From NCBI GenBank assembly GCA_033557465.1, contig CM066035.1, positions 908,207,309 to 908,271,308 of the forward strand: 64,000 nt of DNA. Reading direction: 5' to 3'. The first letter of the stretch is position 1. Each line of letters opens with the position of its first letter. The notes beneath the pieces are model-generated. The model was not told the DNA's origin, did not search any database, and saw nothing but the letters and a program-made list of their open reading frames with translations. The DNA comes from Ichthyophis bannanicus (taxonomy: Eukaryota; Chordata; Amphibia; Gymnophiona; Ichthyophiidae). Made by a program: the position numbers and the translations under genes. This document shows, piece after piece, positions 1 through 9,475 of this stretch.

Positions 1-480
1 CTCTGCGACTTCTCTGTCGAGCCAACTCCGACACCGCCAGCTGCCACCACTGCACTCCCGGGAACCTGCAGAGGGAGAGAAGAACCAACACACGGGGAGG
101 GAGGAGAACCAACACACGGGGCAGGAGGAGCACCAACCCCCGGAGGAGCCATCCCCTAAGGCCCCACCCCCCACCCAGCTCCCCCTCCTTACGCCCCCCC
201 CCGAGGACCCCAACCCCCCAGCTGCCCAGCCCGCCGCTCCCCAGGGAAGCAGCCCTCCGCCACTCTGGAAACCGGCCCCCCCCCACCAATCCCCTCCCCA
301 AACCCCCCCCCCCTCCATGGGCCCACACCCATAGACCGCTCAGACACCGAGGACCAGGCCGCCCAATCCTCTCCATGCAAACCCGGCCGCCCCCTCCCCT
401 GCGAAACGGGCCCCTAGGCTCCCGCGCCACCTGGCGCACAGGCCACCCCCGCAGGGCAAATGCCTGGGACCTGAACCCAC

Positions 481-580
481 CCCCCCCCAGCCCATCTGCA
501 CCCCCCCAGCCCATCCGCTCCCCCCCCCAGCCCATCCGCTCCCCCCCGCTCCCCCCCCAGCCCATCCGCTCCCCCCCCCC
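481..580 (+). repeat. Minisatellite of CAGCCCATCCGC in C runs
   Basis: Four copies of CAGCCCATCYGC are separated by runs of seven to ten C, giving irregular units of about 20-30 bases. Variable spacing and near-identical cores are typical of slippage in a low-complexity tract. Confidence 0.7.
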
Positions 581-1110
581 AGCTCCACCACCACCTCCCC
601 TGGACCACCCGACGCGGCTGCAGAAGCCAGCAGAGCCCCTCGCTTCACAGCCCCTACCCCACGCTTCCCCGCCCCCCTATTTTTCCCCACGCAAACTCCC
701 ACGGCCTGCTCTGGCCCCTTGCGCGACACCCGCTCCCCAGGACCTCCTCGAGTTCCCCCCCCAGCCAGTCCATCCGACGCCCCCCCTGGCTTTGCTCCCA
801 CCGGCTATGCTCTGGCCCTCTCACCGGTGCTCCTGCCCTGATCGGCTGGCTGCAGAGGCAGGGGAAGCTGCTTTTATTTATTTATTTATTTTTTGTACTA
901 AGATTCCTCCCGCCGCCAGCAACCCGCCGCCCAGCAACCCCCCCGACTACAACCACCCCCAGAGCACCACCCGAACTCAATAACCCCCCAAGAACACCCC
1001 ACTCACCGGACCCGACAACGCAAACGCGTCCGATTCCCGAGGAGCCGCGGCAAGAAGGAGACGGCCACGCGGCTCCTCGCAGACACTGCTCCGCCCCCTT
1101 CAGCCCGCGG

Positions 1111-1149
1111 CCAATGAAATCGCTCTGACATCGCGATGGAGCGATTTCA
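1111..1149 (+). promoter_or_regulatory. CCAAT box next to a nested palindrome
   Basis: CCAAT at 1111-1115 is followed by the arm TGAAATCGCTC (1115-1125), a self-complementary core CATCGCGATG, and the opposite arm GAGCGATTTCA (1139-1149). The arms match perfectly over 11 bases. A CCAAT box in GC-rich DNA suggests promoter activity, of a gene or of a retroelement, but no transcript start can be read from sequence. Confidence 0.3.
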
Positions 1150-1297
1150 ATCGCCGCACGCACGGCCTCCTCTCTCTCACCCCCCCCCCCACACCCGTCA
1201 CATACTGGAGGCCGAGGCCGGGCCCGGGCCCAGGTTACTGACGGCCGCGGGACCCGGCCCGCGGCCTCGAGCATTTTTTGTGGAGTTTTATTACTTA

Positions 1298-1530
1298 TTT
1301 AGTGGAGGAGTAGCCTAGTGGTTAGAACACTGGCTTGGTAACCAAGCAACCAGGGTTCAATTCCCACTAGCACTCCTTGTGGCCTTGGGCAAGTCACTTA
1401 ACCCTCCATTGCCTCGGAAGAAAGGCCTGGCAATCTACTTCCGGTGACACTGCCAAGAAAACCCAGGAGCTTCTGGGTCGCCAGGAGTCAGTACTGACTC
1501 GAAGGCACACATTGCATTGCATTACTTATT
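1298..1530 (+). repeat. tRNA-derived SINE
   Basis: The head has an RNA polymerase III A box (TAGCCTAGTGG, 1311-1321) and a B box (GGTTCAATTCC, 1354-1364) at tRNA-like spacing. It is followed by a MIR/CORE-like segment around CTTGGGCAAGTCACTTAA and a short TTGCA-repeat tail near 1516. The order of head, body and short tandem tail is that of a tRNA-derived SINE on the plus strand. The same head occurs inverted at 7562-7853 and 48641-48937, so it is a dispersed family rather than a tRNA gene. Confidence 0.8.
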
Positions 1531-1559
1531 TATTTATGTTTTAATTAGTGGCTTATATG

Positions 1560-2677
1560 TAGTTTTTCTTGATAACATCGGAGGCACAGTTCTTAGGACA
1601 ACCGAGTGGGTATTTATTTCCCACGGTCACTAGCCTGCCTCATGTGATGGTAAGGTCCATCGCATGCCGTTCCTTTATTATGGTTTGTATGAGCCATGAG
1701 CCAACACTGAGGACACCCTTCCTCTCTCTTATCATATGTTGTTTTTTGGTTCCCCTCTCCGCTCCTCTGTTCTTTGACAAAATGTATCAGTGTAGATCCC
1801 TTGGTATGGGTTGGTTATTTCATATTTTAGGTGCGGGGTTTACATTGGTTTATATCACATATGAGATTGTGTCCAAAAGATGGAGTCTTGTCAATCTCCT
1901 TCTTAATAAATGATTTGTATGTATTTTTCATGTCTTTCCTTATAAAGTGCTATTTTAGGTTTCGTTTCACATCAGAGATACAGTTCCTGTTTTTATAAGG
2001 TCGCATGTGTCATTTGTCCTACAAATATTGATAATCTGCACAGTGTGGTAGCTTTCATCTTATACACCAGCAAGAATTTGTAGTCAGATCTCTATTGTTA
2101 TTTATAATCTTACGTTTCGGCACAGAGTCCCGGTTAGCTGCTCCTGGCTCCGCCCCTTTCTCGTTCTTCTAGATATAGTTGATGAGCACCTGCGCCGGCG
2201 TTTTTTCCAGAGAGCCTCTTGGCAGCACAAAAAGAGCCATTCTTAAGCCGGTTGTCAGGTTTGATTTTAAATTTTTAGACTGCATTGTGTTTCAATATTC
2301 CTTTTATCTCTCTTAGCATATGTCTTATTTTTTTCAGTTTTAGTACGCCAGGTCCGGCGTTTTGCAGAAGTTGTCTAGAGCAGTATAAGAGAGATTGGCC
2401 CTTTTGGTTCATTTGATATTTCACTTATTTATTTATTATTTATTATAGGTGTAGTACATGTAGCGATGGTTATATTTCTTTCAATTATGGATGAAGCTTT
2501 TTATTATAGTTTAAGTGATATTTTACCTAAATTAGCTATGGTCCAAGTTTGATTCATTTTTACAATAAGCGCTTCTTATCCCCATTGAGGATGTTATTTC
2601 ACCATACGCTCCTGCCACGTGCTCTTTTTGTTGCTCTCTTCCGGTCCTTTTTACAATACTAATACGTATTTGTCTAA
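1560..2677 (+). mobile_element. Possible upstream half of a Penelope-like element
   Basis: This AT-rich block has no long intact frame. From about 2130 to 2250 it has a GC-rich passage around CTCCGCCCCTTTCTCG, then a T-rich passage, resembling the layout at 37030-37200 in the better-preserved Penelope element. The sequence after the Harbinger-like copy and SINE tail (6466-7027) is a Penelope terminal repeat, so the two blocks may be one element split by those insertions. I did not find the reverse transcriptase. The assignment rests on layout and position only. Confidence 0.35.
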
Positions 2678-3479
2678 GGGGTATGTTTACTAAACTGCGG
2701 TAAACGTGAATAACACGCGTTGTACGACGTTAACAATCGTAAGTGCAGTATAATGCGCGTAATCACACGCCAACAACCGTTAACGTCATACTACGCACGT
2801 TAACCGTAGTTAACGATCGTAAAGCCCCGCGGCGCGTTAAAACAGCGCAGAAGGTGGAGAGTGGGCGGAGAGAAGGGGTCAATGGGCGGAGAGTGGGTGG
2901 GGAGAGGCTCCCCTCACCCTAACGCGCTGAAGTGCAGAACTCAATTCCAACGCGAATGAAAACCTGTCGTTAAAGGCATATTAAAGGGAAGAGAAACCAT
3001 TTCCGTCAGCAATGTACAGCAAAACCGGGGAAACCTACAAACGTGAGCAGTGTGATACATGTGCACAGAACAAAATTGCAAATAAAACTTTAAAATGACC
3101 ACAAGAAACAGTGTAAAAATTATAATTCAGCTGGGCAACAGTGATAGCAATGGGAAACAATAAAAAACACTCTCAGGAAAGCTCCAAAAAAAAGAAATGA
3201 TGTGTGGAAGGGTCTACACTCCGTAGACCCTTTCAAAAAGCATTTCATTTTATTGGAGCTTTCCTGGGAGTGTTTTTTAATGTTGCCCAATGATATCATT
3301 GTTGCTCAGCTTGGTTATGGGTGTGTGCCCCTTTTTTTTAGGTCTTTTTTGAGGTTTATGTGCACGTTTGTCTTCATACAAGGTAAATGAGCCCACAGTA
3401 AAATTGTGCAGAGTAGGGTTTCTGACTCGTCAGTCCGGTTTTCCTATCTCCAGGGATGGCACTGTCTCTGTGGCCACAG

Positions 3480-3552
3480 TGTGGTGCAACGGACACAGCC
3501 AGCCTCTATAAGACCAGAGGGTCACAGGTTCAAATCCCAGCTGGGGCTCCTG
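3480..3552 (+). repeat. tRNA-like box inside Harbinger-like copy 1
   Basis: An A-box-like GTGGTGCAACGG (3481-3492) and a good B box GGTTCAAATCC (3527-3537) have tRNA-like spacing, followed by a pairing acceptor-like CCCAGCTGGGG. Related boxes sit at the same internal place in other copies, at 22600, 29610, 56825 and 57265, so it belongs to the family. It could be a captured tRNA-derived SINE head. It is unlikely to be a working tRNA gene. Confidence 0.55.
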
Positions 3553-3695
3553 CCAACCCAGTCCCCATAGTTTTACCCACCACTAAACAGTGATAGTAAA
3601 GACACTCCTTTATTGCAGAGAACATACGCATGGTTAATACGCCTATATTTTACCACACCAAACACAGACACCAGAAACAGGCGCATTACCTAGAG

Positions 3696-3889
3696 CAGAG
3701 TCTCGCAAATGCAGTCATGGAGGGCCCCACACCTTTCAGATTCCATGCTGCCTTTAATAAAGATGCCTGTGCTGCATATCTATGCACCACCCCCATGGTA
3801 TGCAGATGTAGCTCATGCATATTTATGAGGGACAGCATGAAAACCCGAACAGTGTTTGGAACACCAGGACTGGAGTTGGGGAACTCTGC
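3696..3889. mobile_element. Palindromic hAT-type MITE (family B)
   Basis: Inverted ends begin CAGAGTCTCGCAAATGCAGT and close with the complementary GGAGTTGGGGAACTCTG. Between them are inverted halves with ATGCATATT and GGGACAGCATGAA. The flanking octamers ACCTAGAG and CCATAAAG agree at five positions and keep the central TA. Copies at 11444, 22828, 29826 and 57481 lie at equivalent sites, so this insertion predates spread of the host element. Confidence 0.65.
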
Positions 3890-5029
3890 CATAAAGCAGC
3901 AGCCAACAGGGCCAGACACACCCACACCCACACACATACCCACAGGCCCCATTGGCCAATGCCTCCTGGAGAGGCAGGACATTGGGCCCTGCCTGTATCT
4001 CCCAATACTAGCAGTTGCAAACCTTAGCAATGCCACCCTACACCTGGGTATATGGTACACAGCTATCAAACGTTTCCTATGAGAACTGGCAGATATCAAT
4101 TCCTACGTTAAGCACATTTTGCTCAGTGAGCTCCACCATAACAATCATTCTGATGTCTGCGGTGTGTGCTGCAGGTCTGGTCTCTGACAGTGTTTACCAC
4201 CCTGGGGAGTGACCCCCAACAGTCTTGCGTACCATATCCATGCCTGTACTGTGCCCAGGACTGGTGTGGTGGGTATGGCTGCTGAACACCTCTATAGTAG
4301 CACAATGCTGGCATAGGTGTGGGGGTGGCTGTCTGTCTATCCAGTGTGTGGTGGCTGCAAACACCTTCCACAGCCCACACTGCCAGCAATGTTGCCAGTA
4401 TTGGGCTGCCAATGTGCATAATGAGGAGCAAGGTACCATGGGTATAGGCCGGACAGGGTGGCTTGGCCAGGGTGCATCTGCACAGGGCATACGGCAGTGA
4501 CAGGCACATTTTAGTGCCCGGCCACCACCTACACAGACAGGGTGACCTCAGTATGTCCTGCTGAGAGATCACTCTCACCCTGACTGTGCAGTGACCACAG
4601 CATGGCTAGGCACACCCATAGTGCTATATAGCATTTCTCTCATGTGATAGATATGGGTTTCCTTTTGGGGCCCAGTCACTGATTTATCTGCTTGCTGTGT
4701 ATGCTGATATCCCAGTTCTGGGTGCATGCATCTCCACTGGGCACATGCACTATTGACTAACTAGCAGACTGTTTGCAGCTGGTATGTGTTGTGATGGAGT
4801 GGCTTGCAGCAGGAGAATATCAGATAGTGGTGGGGTGCAGCTTACCATATCCAGGCCTGATGTCTGTCTGCTATTGTGTTATGGATGTGTACAGAGCTGC
4901 ATTGACTGCCCTGTGGTGTGTCTGTTCCTCAGCAGGACTGGGGTTGCTGTTCCCCTCTACTGCCACCTTTGCAGGGTGGTAGAATGTGGATCTATTGTTT
5001 GGAGAGCCTGTTTGACCACCCTCGGCCCT

Positions 5030-5060
5030 GGGGGAGGGGAGGGGAGGGGGGGGGGGGTGG
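5030..5060 (+). repeat. Poly-G tract
   Basis: A purine run of GGGGAGGGGAGG units passes into an unbroken G run of about ten. It lies within Harbinger-like copy 1 and has no coding signal. Confidence 0.7.
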
Positions 5061-5314
5061 TGGTGCATGGGCCACCTAGGGGTCCATGGGGGCAACACCT
5101 GACTGAAAAAGACAGAGAAATCCAAGGTGTTTGTGGAGAAACTACCTATCTCACACATTAACACTGCTTTGGACCTGCGCCATGGCCTCTTTCAGCCATG
5201 GACGGTGCTGTGGACCTGGTGCTGGGCGCCTCATTGCACCCTCAGGGTGAGCACGGTACCCGCACAATGTGACGGTGTGTAGCTACTCTGTGCCAGTACA
5301 ACACACGGTCAGTA

Positions 5315-5437
5315 TCCCCTACCAGGCCGAGGTGCTGTGGGGGTGCACATGGTCACTTCCCCCTACCAGGCCGAGGTGCTGTGGGGGTGCACATGGTCAC
5401 TTCCCCCTACCAGGCCGAGGTGCTGTGGGGGTGCATT
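5315..5437 (+). repeat. Tandem repeat, 44-bp period, about 2.8 copies
   Basis: ACCAGGCCGAGGTGCTG recurs at 5321, 5365 and 5409, exactly 44 bases apart, with almost no divergence. Other family members carry this unit once (for example near 59105), so this is a recent local expansion in copy 1. Confidence 0.9.
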
Positions 5438-5637
5438 CCCCATGGTGTGTATCTGTGGACGGCTGATTTGCATCTGCAGTGCATCATGGGTGTGACTGGC
5501 ACAATCCAACCCTGGGTAAATCCAGCACCTGCTCACAGGCTCAGATACACCATAGGCCATCACACGTACATCTGTTAGCATAATGCATAGGTGCAAGATA
5601 CCCTAAAGAGTCTGTAATATAAGGTACCCACGCTGGT

Positions 5638-5770
5638 AAAAACACACGTACCCACGCACGTTTGTACGCACGGGGCTACGCCCGTACCAATGCACGTAGC
5701 TACGCACGGGGCTACACCCGTACCAACGCACGCAGCCACGCACGCACCAACGTACATGGCTACGCACACT
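5638..5770 (+). repeat. Degenerate ACGCACG/CGTACC tandem array
   Basis: Short irregular units built from ACGCACG, GGGGCTACGCCCGTACC and variants repeat over about 130 bases. The unit with its inverse (GGGCTACGCCC) can form small hairpins. Chance frames give a cysteine/valine-rich peptide on the minus strand; I regard it as non-coding. Confidence 0.6.
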
Positions 5771-5871
5771 GCGAGGGTGTGTTTCTGTAACCACTACTCA
5801 ACGTAAAGAAAAACATGCCTCCTCATTCCCTATGTAATCTACAGGGTGATGCCTGGGCCAGCCTTCTGCAT

Positions 5872-5945
5872 TAGGCACACTGGGGACTCGAACCCATGCT
5901 GCCTGTAACAGCGGTCAGTACACTAACCATTGTGCTACAGCTCTG
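5872..5945 (-). repeat. tRNA-like sequence with perfect B box, inverted
   Basis: Read on the minus strand, an A box TAGCACAATGG (5927-5937) and a consensus B box GGTTCGAGTCC (5884-5894) are about 43 bases apart, with pairing ends around GGCACACTGGGG. This is the most tRNA-like box in the window. It lies near the end of Harbinger-like copy 1, the position where tRNA-like boxes occur in copies at 8885, 28655 and 55608. It may retain polymerase III promoter activity. Confidence 0.6.
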
Positions 5946-6189
5946 TTTCAGTGTTTTGTATCTGTACGCCTTCATATGATTAACGCGCAGTAACGCGCCA
6001 CGGCGCCCTGTAACGCTCGTTAGTTTTGGGAACGCACGTTAGTGGTTACGATGTCCCGCCCATGTCCTTTTTTGGCTTTCCTTTCACTAACGCGACTCCT
6101 AACGCGATTTGCACTAACGCAGTTTAGTAAACATACCGTTTAGTAAACATTTGCACTAACGCAGTTTAGTAAACATATAGTCTTAACAC

Positions 6190-6431
6190 GAAGAGCGGCA
6201 ATCTCACCTTGCTTCCGCTCTCATCAGGAATCATATAGCTGCACTTAGCGGCTTTGTATATAGTTGCCTTCTGTACATAGTTTATTATGTTCTCTGTTTA
6301 AGAAACCTGTTTAATGTAAACCTGTTTAATGTATTGCCCTGTTCATTGTAAGCACTGATCAATTTTGTGAAGTGTAATTTCTGTTCACTGTAAACCGCGC
6401 TGATGTCGAATAGCGCGGTATAAAAGAAACT

Positions 6432-6462
<31 letters not shown>

Positions 6463-6465
6463 CCC
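6190..6465 (+). repeat. SINE/LINE 3' end with TAAA tail
   Basis: The segment ends in ACCGCGCTGATGTCGAATAG, GCGCGGTATAAAAG and a TAAA repeat of about seven units. The same 3' end occurs inverted at the full SINE 48641-48937 and again at 45095-45304 and 52655-52772. This marks the shared tail of a SINE family, probably mobilised by a LINE with a TAAA tail, on the plus strand. Confidence 0.7.
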
Positions 6466-7027
6466 CTAAGATTGTTCATTTTAGTTGTTTTTAGTATACA
6501 TTAATCTGTATTTGCTTTTATTTTTATTTATATTATTTTATTTTTTTAGTACGATTGTCAATACACTGAGTTCAAGTATAAAGGTGTCCTCTATTATCAC
6601 CTCAGAGGTATTTATCCTACTTTCAGTGTTGTTTGTCGCATTCTACATGCCTTCTCGTTTATTTCTTGTTATTGATGTGCCTATGAATTTTGCCAAATGA
6701 GTTTTTTGTGCAATATTTATTGTAAGGGGGTATGAGGCTATTATTTATTAGTTTTTATCCACACTTTGTTTATTTTACGCATACAATATTGTTTTTATAG
6801 TTTATAAATGGTGATGTGTATGTATAGAGGTTTTATTTCTTATGTAGCATCTGTTCTTTTATGTGTTTTATGTGTTTTAATGTGATTTATGTATTTATTA
6901 TGAATTGATTTTATATATTTATGTTTTTAGTTTTATCTGCCTGATCAACCCCTGACGAAGTGTGCGAAACACGGCCTGTGTCGGGTTGGCAGTAAGAATC
7001 ATTTAATAAACTCTGGTTTTATATAAT
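6466..7027 (+). mobile_element. Penelope-like element terminal repeat (pLTR)
   Basis: AT-rich sequence is followed by ATGTTTTTAGTTT, a CTGACGA...GAAACACGG motif and a TTTAATAAA-like signal. This order matches the arms of the Penelope element at 35089-35599 and 37992-38505, with clear divergence, so this is a related but older copy. The reverse transcriptase is not visible nearby. The element may begin in the 1560-2677 block, split by the Harbinger-like insertion. Confidence 0.6.
6946..6988 (+). ncRNA. Candidate type I hammerhead ribozyme in pLTR
   Basis: The core CTGACGA (6952-6958) and GAAA (6966-6969) flank a 7-base stem II segment. Stem III pairs ACAC (6969-6972) with GTGT (6978-6981), followed by the cleavage-site C at 6982. 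Stem I pairs CAACCC (6946-6951) with GGGTTG (6983-6988). This is the arrangement of a type I hammerhead, which Penelope-like elements are known to carry. Stem II (6959-6965) pairs poorly, so activity is uncertain. Confidence 0.5.
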
Positions 7028-7049
7028 CACATTTTGTACTGGGTCATAA

Positions 7050-7335
7050 ATGCACAGGTGTCCCTCTTCCAGTTGAAAGGAAGCTCTGGAACCAGGGGTC
7101 GTAGGATGAAGGTGAAAGGGGATAGGAGAAATCTGAGGAAATATTCCTTTACGGAAAGGGTGGCAAATCCATGGTATAGCCTTCCAGTGGTGGTGGTGGA
7201 GATGAGAACTGTATCTGAAATCAAAAAATCATGGGACAAATAGAAAGGATTTCTGAGGGAGAGGAAGGAATTGTAGATGGGCAAACTGGATAGGGGGTAT
7301 CACCTTTATTTGCTGTCGTATGTTTCTATAATCTG
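7050..7335 (+). pseudogene. CR1-type LINE, 5'-truncated 3' end
   Basis: The plus-strand frame encodes RMKVKGDRRNLRKYSFTERV followed by WYSLPVVVVEMRTVSEIKKS, close to the C-terminal end of the CR1 polymerase at 61743-63365. A short 3' UTR ends in TATGTTTCTATAA, matching the TTTCTATG tail of this CR1 group. Only the last 60 or so codons remain, as in typical 5'-truncated LINE insertions. It is not functional. Confidence 0.8.
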
Positions 7336-7561
7336 ATTATCCCAGATAATGATTCCTGACCTTCTTGTCATGGTTGCGCCATTGCCCTTTTGGGCTCTTT
7401 GAATTCTGTCAATTCAGCTATTAAATTGTTCTTAGGTAATACTAGAGATATTCTTTCTGGTCATTAGTGAGCCTTAAATTTATTATGAGCAAAATTTATT
7501 CAATATGCATCAGCTTATAAATTTAATGTGTAAAGCTGATTTATGCATGCTATAACGTTCT

Positions 7562-7853
7562 AATATTTATTTATTTATTTAGACAGTTTTGTATACCGCC
7601 TTATCTTTCAATCAAAGCGGTCACAACACAATTGGGGGATACATTTAACACGCGGGGATAGGAGACACATACACTAATACTTACAGGGAACATGGGCAAT
7701 GGAGGGTTAAGTGGCTTGCCCAAGACCACAAGGAGCATCTGTGGGACTAGAAACCCCAGTCCTTCCGACCCAAGGTTGCTGTCCTCTAGTGGGATTTGAA
7801 CCCCTGACCTTCTGGCCTGAAGTACCTTGCCCCAACCACTAGGCTACTCCTCC
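7562..7853 (-). repeat. Full-length tRNA-derived SINE, inverted
   Basis: On the minus strand the A box (TAGCCTAGTGG, 7836-7846) and B box (GGTTCAAATCC, 7792-7802) are followed by the CTTGGGCAAGCCACTTAA body and a tail passing through GCGGTATACAAAA into TAAA repeats at 7562. It has the same structure as the 48641-48937 copy, about 290 bases. Confidence 0.85.
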
Positions 7854-8560
7854 CTAATATGTTAATTATTTTTAATATGAATGTATAAAACAAAGCAAAA
7901 AAATCCAAAAACTGGGGGAATAGGCCAAAAATCCATAAACAATCCAAAATTATTTTCTCTGTGTGCATCCCTATGTAATACCAACACAACTGTTTTCCAC
8001 AGTCCAGCAAGTCTGGGAAGATGAAGCATAGGCCTTTATTTTTTTAAAGATAAAAAGGGAGAGCACAAGCCTGAAATTTAAAAATATATTCTTTTAAATT
8101 TATAAAACAAACACCAAGAGGGCTCAATAAAACATAATTACGTACTGGGGCTATGAGGTAAATAAACTTGACTATTTCTAAGATTATGATTAAAGATCTG
8201 AGGAAAAATACATTTTTTTATGTGTCTAGTGGAGCAGTGGCGGACATCTCGTAATATATTCTGCTGTTGGGTTTCATATTGCCTTTTGCATTAAGAATCA
8301 GACAGGTATTTTTCAAGGGCTGACTGTGCTATGTAATCTCTCTAAGAACAAAGTTTAAATGTTACTGTGACTTGCTTCAGAACTTCGTGATCAGAAGTGA
8401 CTTTTTCTATAATTTATACTTTTTCGTTGAGGTCTCCTTTATATAGTATTTACCTTGAACTTACCTTTCATGATTAATTCTAAGCTTGTGGAGGATAACA
8501 TTATAACAGGACGTATAGTCAAGGAAGGCAGATGTACCTATGTGTCTGAAACATTTGCAC
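7854..8560. other. AT-rich spacer, nothing recognised
   Basis: AT-rich sequence with only short chance frames and no domain, repeat end or RNA structure that I can support. Confidence 0.5.
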
Positions 8561-8561
8561 A

Positions 8562-8884
8562 AAGGTGCATGTCTACTAACCTTTAGTGCGGAGTTTACCA
8601 TGCAGTAAATGATCAGCGCGGAACCACATGCTACAAATGCCAGAGCAGTAAAAATCACACGCTATCTGCTTAGTGCGTGATTGGGGAGACTGGGTGGTTT
8701 AGCGCTATAGAATGACATTGTCTGCACATTGCACTTACTGCCATCTAGTGTACAGTTGCTGGTGTAGCATGGTGAAGTGCTTCCCACCGTGTTAACTGCA
8801 CAAGGACTTGCTGGGAACACCCCTAATAGTTAGCATGGGTTGGCCACATATCCTATGCTAATTTTAGCATTAAACACACACTAA
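8562..8884. mobile_element. Possible decayed relative of the Harbinger-like termini
   Basis: GGTGCATGTCTACTAACCTTTAG at the left resembles the family terminus at low identity, and GGAGTTTACCATGCAGTAA resembles the start of the short element at 34057. No complementary right terminus is clear before copy 2 begins, so only a remnant is proposed. Confidence 0.25.
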
Positions 8885-9077
8885 GGGGTATGTTTACCAA
8901 ACCGTCTTAATGTTACCGTCTCTAGTTGCCGCGTTAATGTGAAGAATGCCATATAAGGTAGTGGGCGTTCCGGAGGAAAGGTTGCAAGGAATTGGTATCG
9001 CGTGATAGTGGGCGCCGTGGCATGTTAACGCACACTAACCCTAAGTTCATGCCAGTGCAATGTTAGAAGCTATAAAG

Positions 9078-9150
9078 ATGTAGCCCACTGGTTACTGCAA
9101 TGACTGTGGAGGCAGAGGTCATGGGTTTGATCCTGCAGTGGTGTTATGTA
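9078..9150 (+). repeat. tRNA-like box, left arm of fold-back
   Basis: A box TAGCCCACTGG at 9081-9091 and B-like box GGTTTGATCC at 9124-9133 have tRNA-like spacing. Both diverge slightly from polymerase III consensus. It is mirrored by the minus-strand copy at 9405-9475. Confidence 0.5.
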
Positions 9151-9404
9151 AGAAGACTGTCTGAGGCATTTCCTTCTAATTTAAATCAGTGCTGTCAACA
9201 AAAACACCCTCACAGTGCCGTAACCTAAGGTGCTGCATAAGGCACTCCATAGGGCACACTATAAAGAGCCCTGTCCGCCAAGGCACCTTATAATGTGCCC
9301 TATAGGGATCCTTATGAGGCACCTTAGGTTACGGCACTGTGAGTGTGTTTTTTCTGGCAGCACTGATCTAAATTAAAAGGAAAAGCCTCAGACAGCCTTA
9401 TTAA

Positions 9405-9475
9405 ATAACACCACTGTGGGATCAAACACATGACCTCTGCTTCTACAGTCATTGAAGTAACCAGTGGGCTACATC
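9405..9475 (-). repeat. tRNA-like box, right arm of fold-back
   Basis: The inverse of the 9078-9150 box: TAGCCCACTGG read on the minus strand at 9461-9471, with the decayed B-like box near 9418-9428. The two boxes point toward each other across the palindromic centre. Confidence 0.5.

Larger units (their letters stand above)
1..1290. other. C-rich, CpG-rich non-coding stretch
   Basis: The plus strand is strikingly rich in C runs, and CpG is frequent from about 1000 to 1270, unlike the AT-rich flank after 1500. Open frames of up to 202 codons exist on both strands, but they are proline- or glycine-rich translations of the C/G runs with no domain, so I do not call a gene. A CCAAT sequence (1111-1115) sits beside a short hairpin. 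It could be a CpG island, the 5' UTR of a retroelement or a first exon. The window edge hides its context, so the call is descriptive. Confidence 0.55.
2678..6180 (-). mobile_element. Large Harbinger-like non-autonomous element, copy 1
   Basis: It starts with GGGGTATGTTTACTAAAC after TAA and ends near 6180 in repeated TTTAGTAAACAT, the inverse of the start. The conserved GC box lies at the left end (2860-2925), so it is inverted relative to the 8885 copy. The interior has a tRNA-like box (3480), a hAT MITE (3696), 44-bp tandem repeats (5315) and an inverted tRNA-like box (5872). The right terminus is untidy: three TTTAGTAAACAT stubs occur within 60 bases and no clean target duplication is visible. 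No transposase frame was found. The superfamily call rests on terminus and target size in better copies. Confidence 0.75.

Noticed and set aside
375..983. 202-codon proline-rich frame on the plus strand
   Set aside because: It reads through C-run minisatellites, overlaps equally long frames on the other strand and has no domain or start context. Composition explains it.
3480..3552. Genuine tRNA gene
   Set aside because: A and B boxes are present, but the cloverleaf is incomplete and the same sequence recurs inside each large element, so it is a repeat component.
5300..5440. CRISPR array
   Set aside because: The 44-bp units abut with no unique spacers, and the context is vertebrate.
5575..5769. 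Cysteine/valine-rich peptide with repeated CVGT-like units
   Set aside because: It is a translation of the degenerate ACGCACG array, not a protein repeat under selection.
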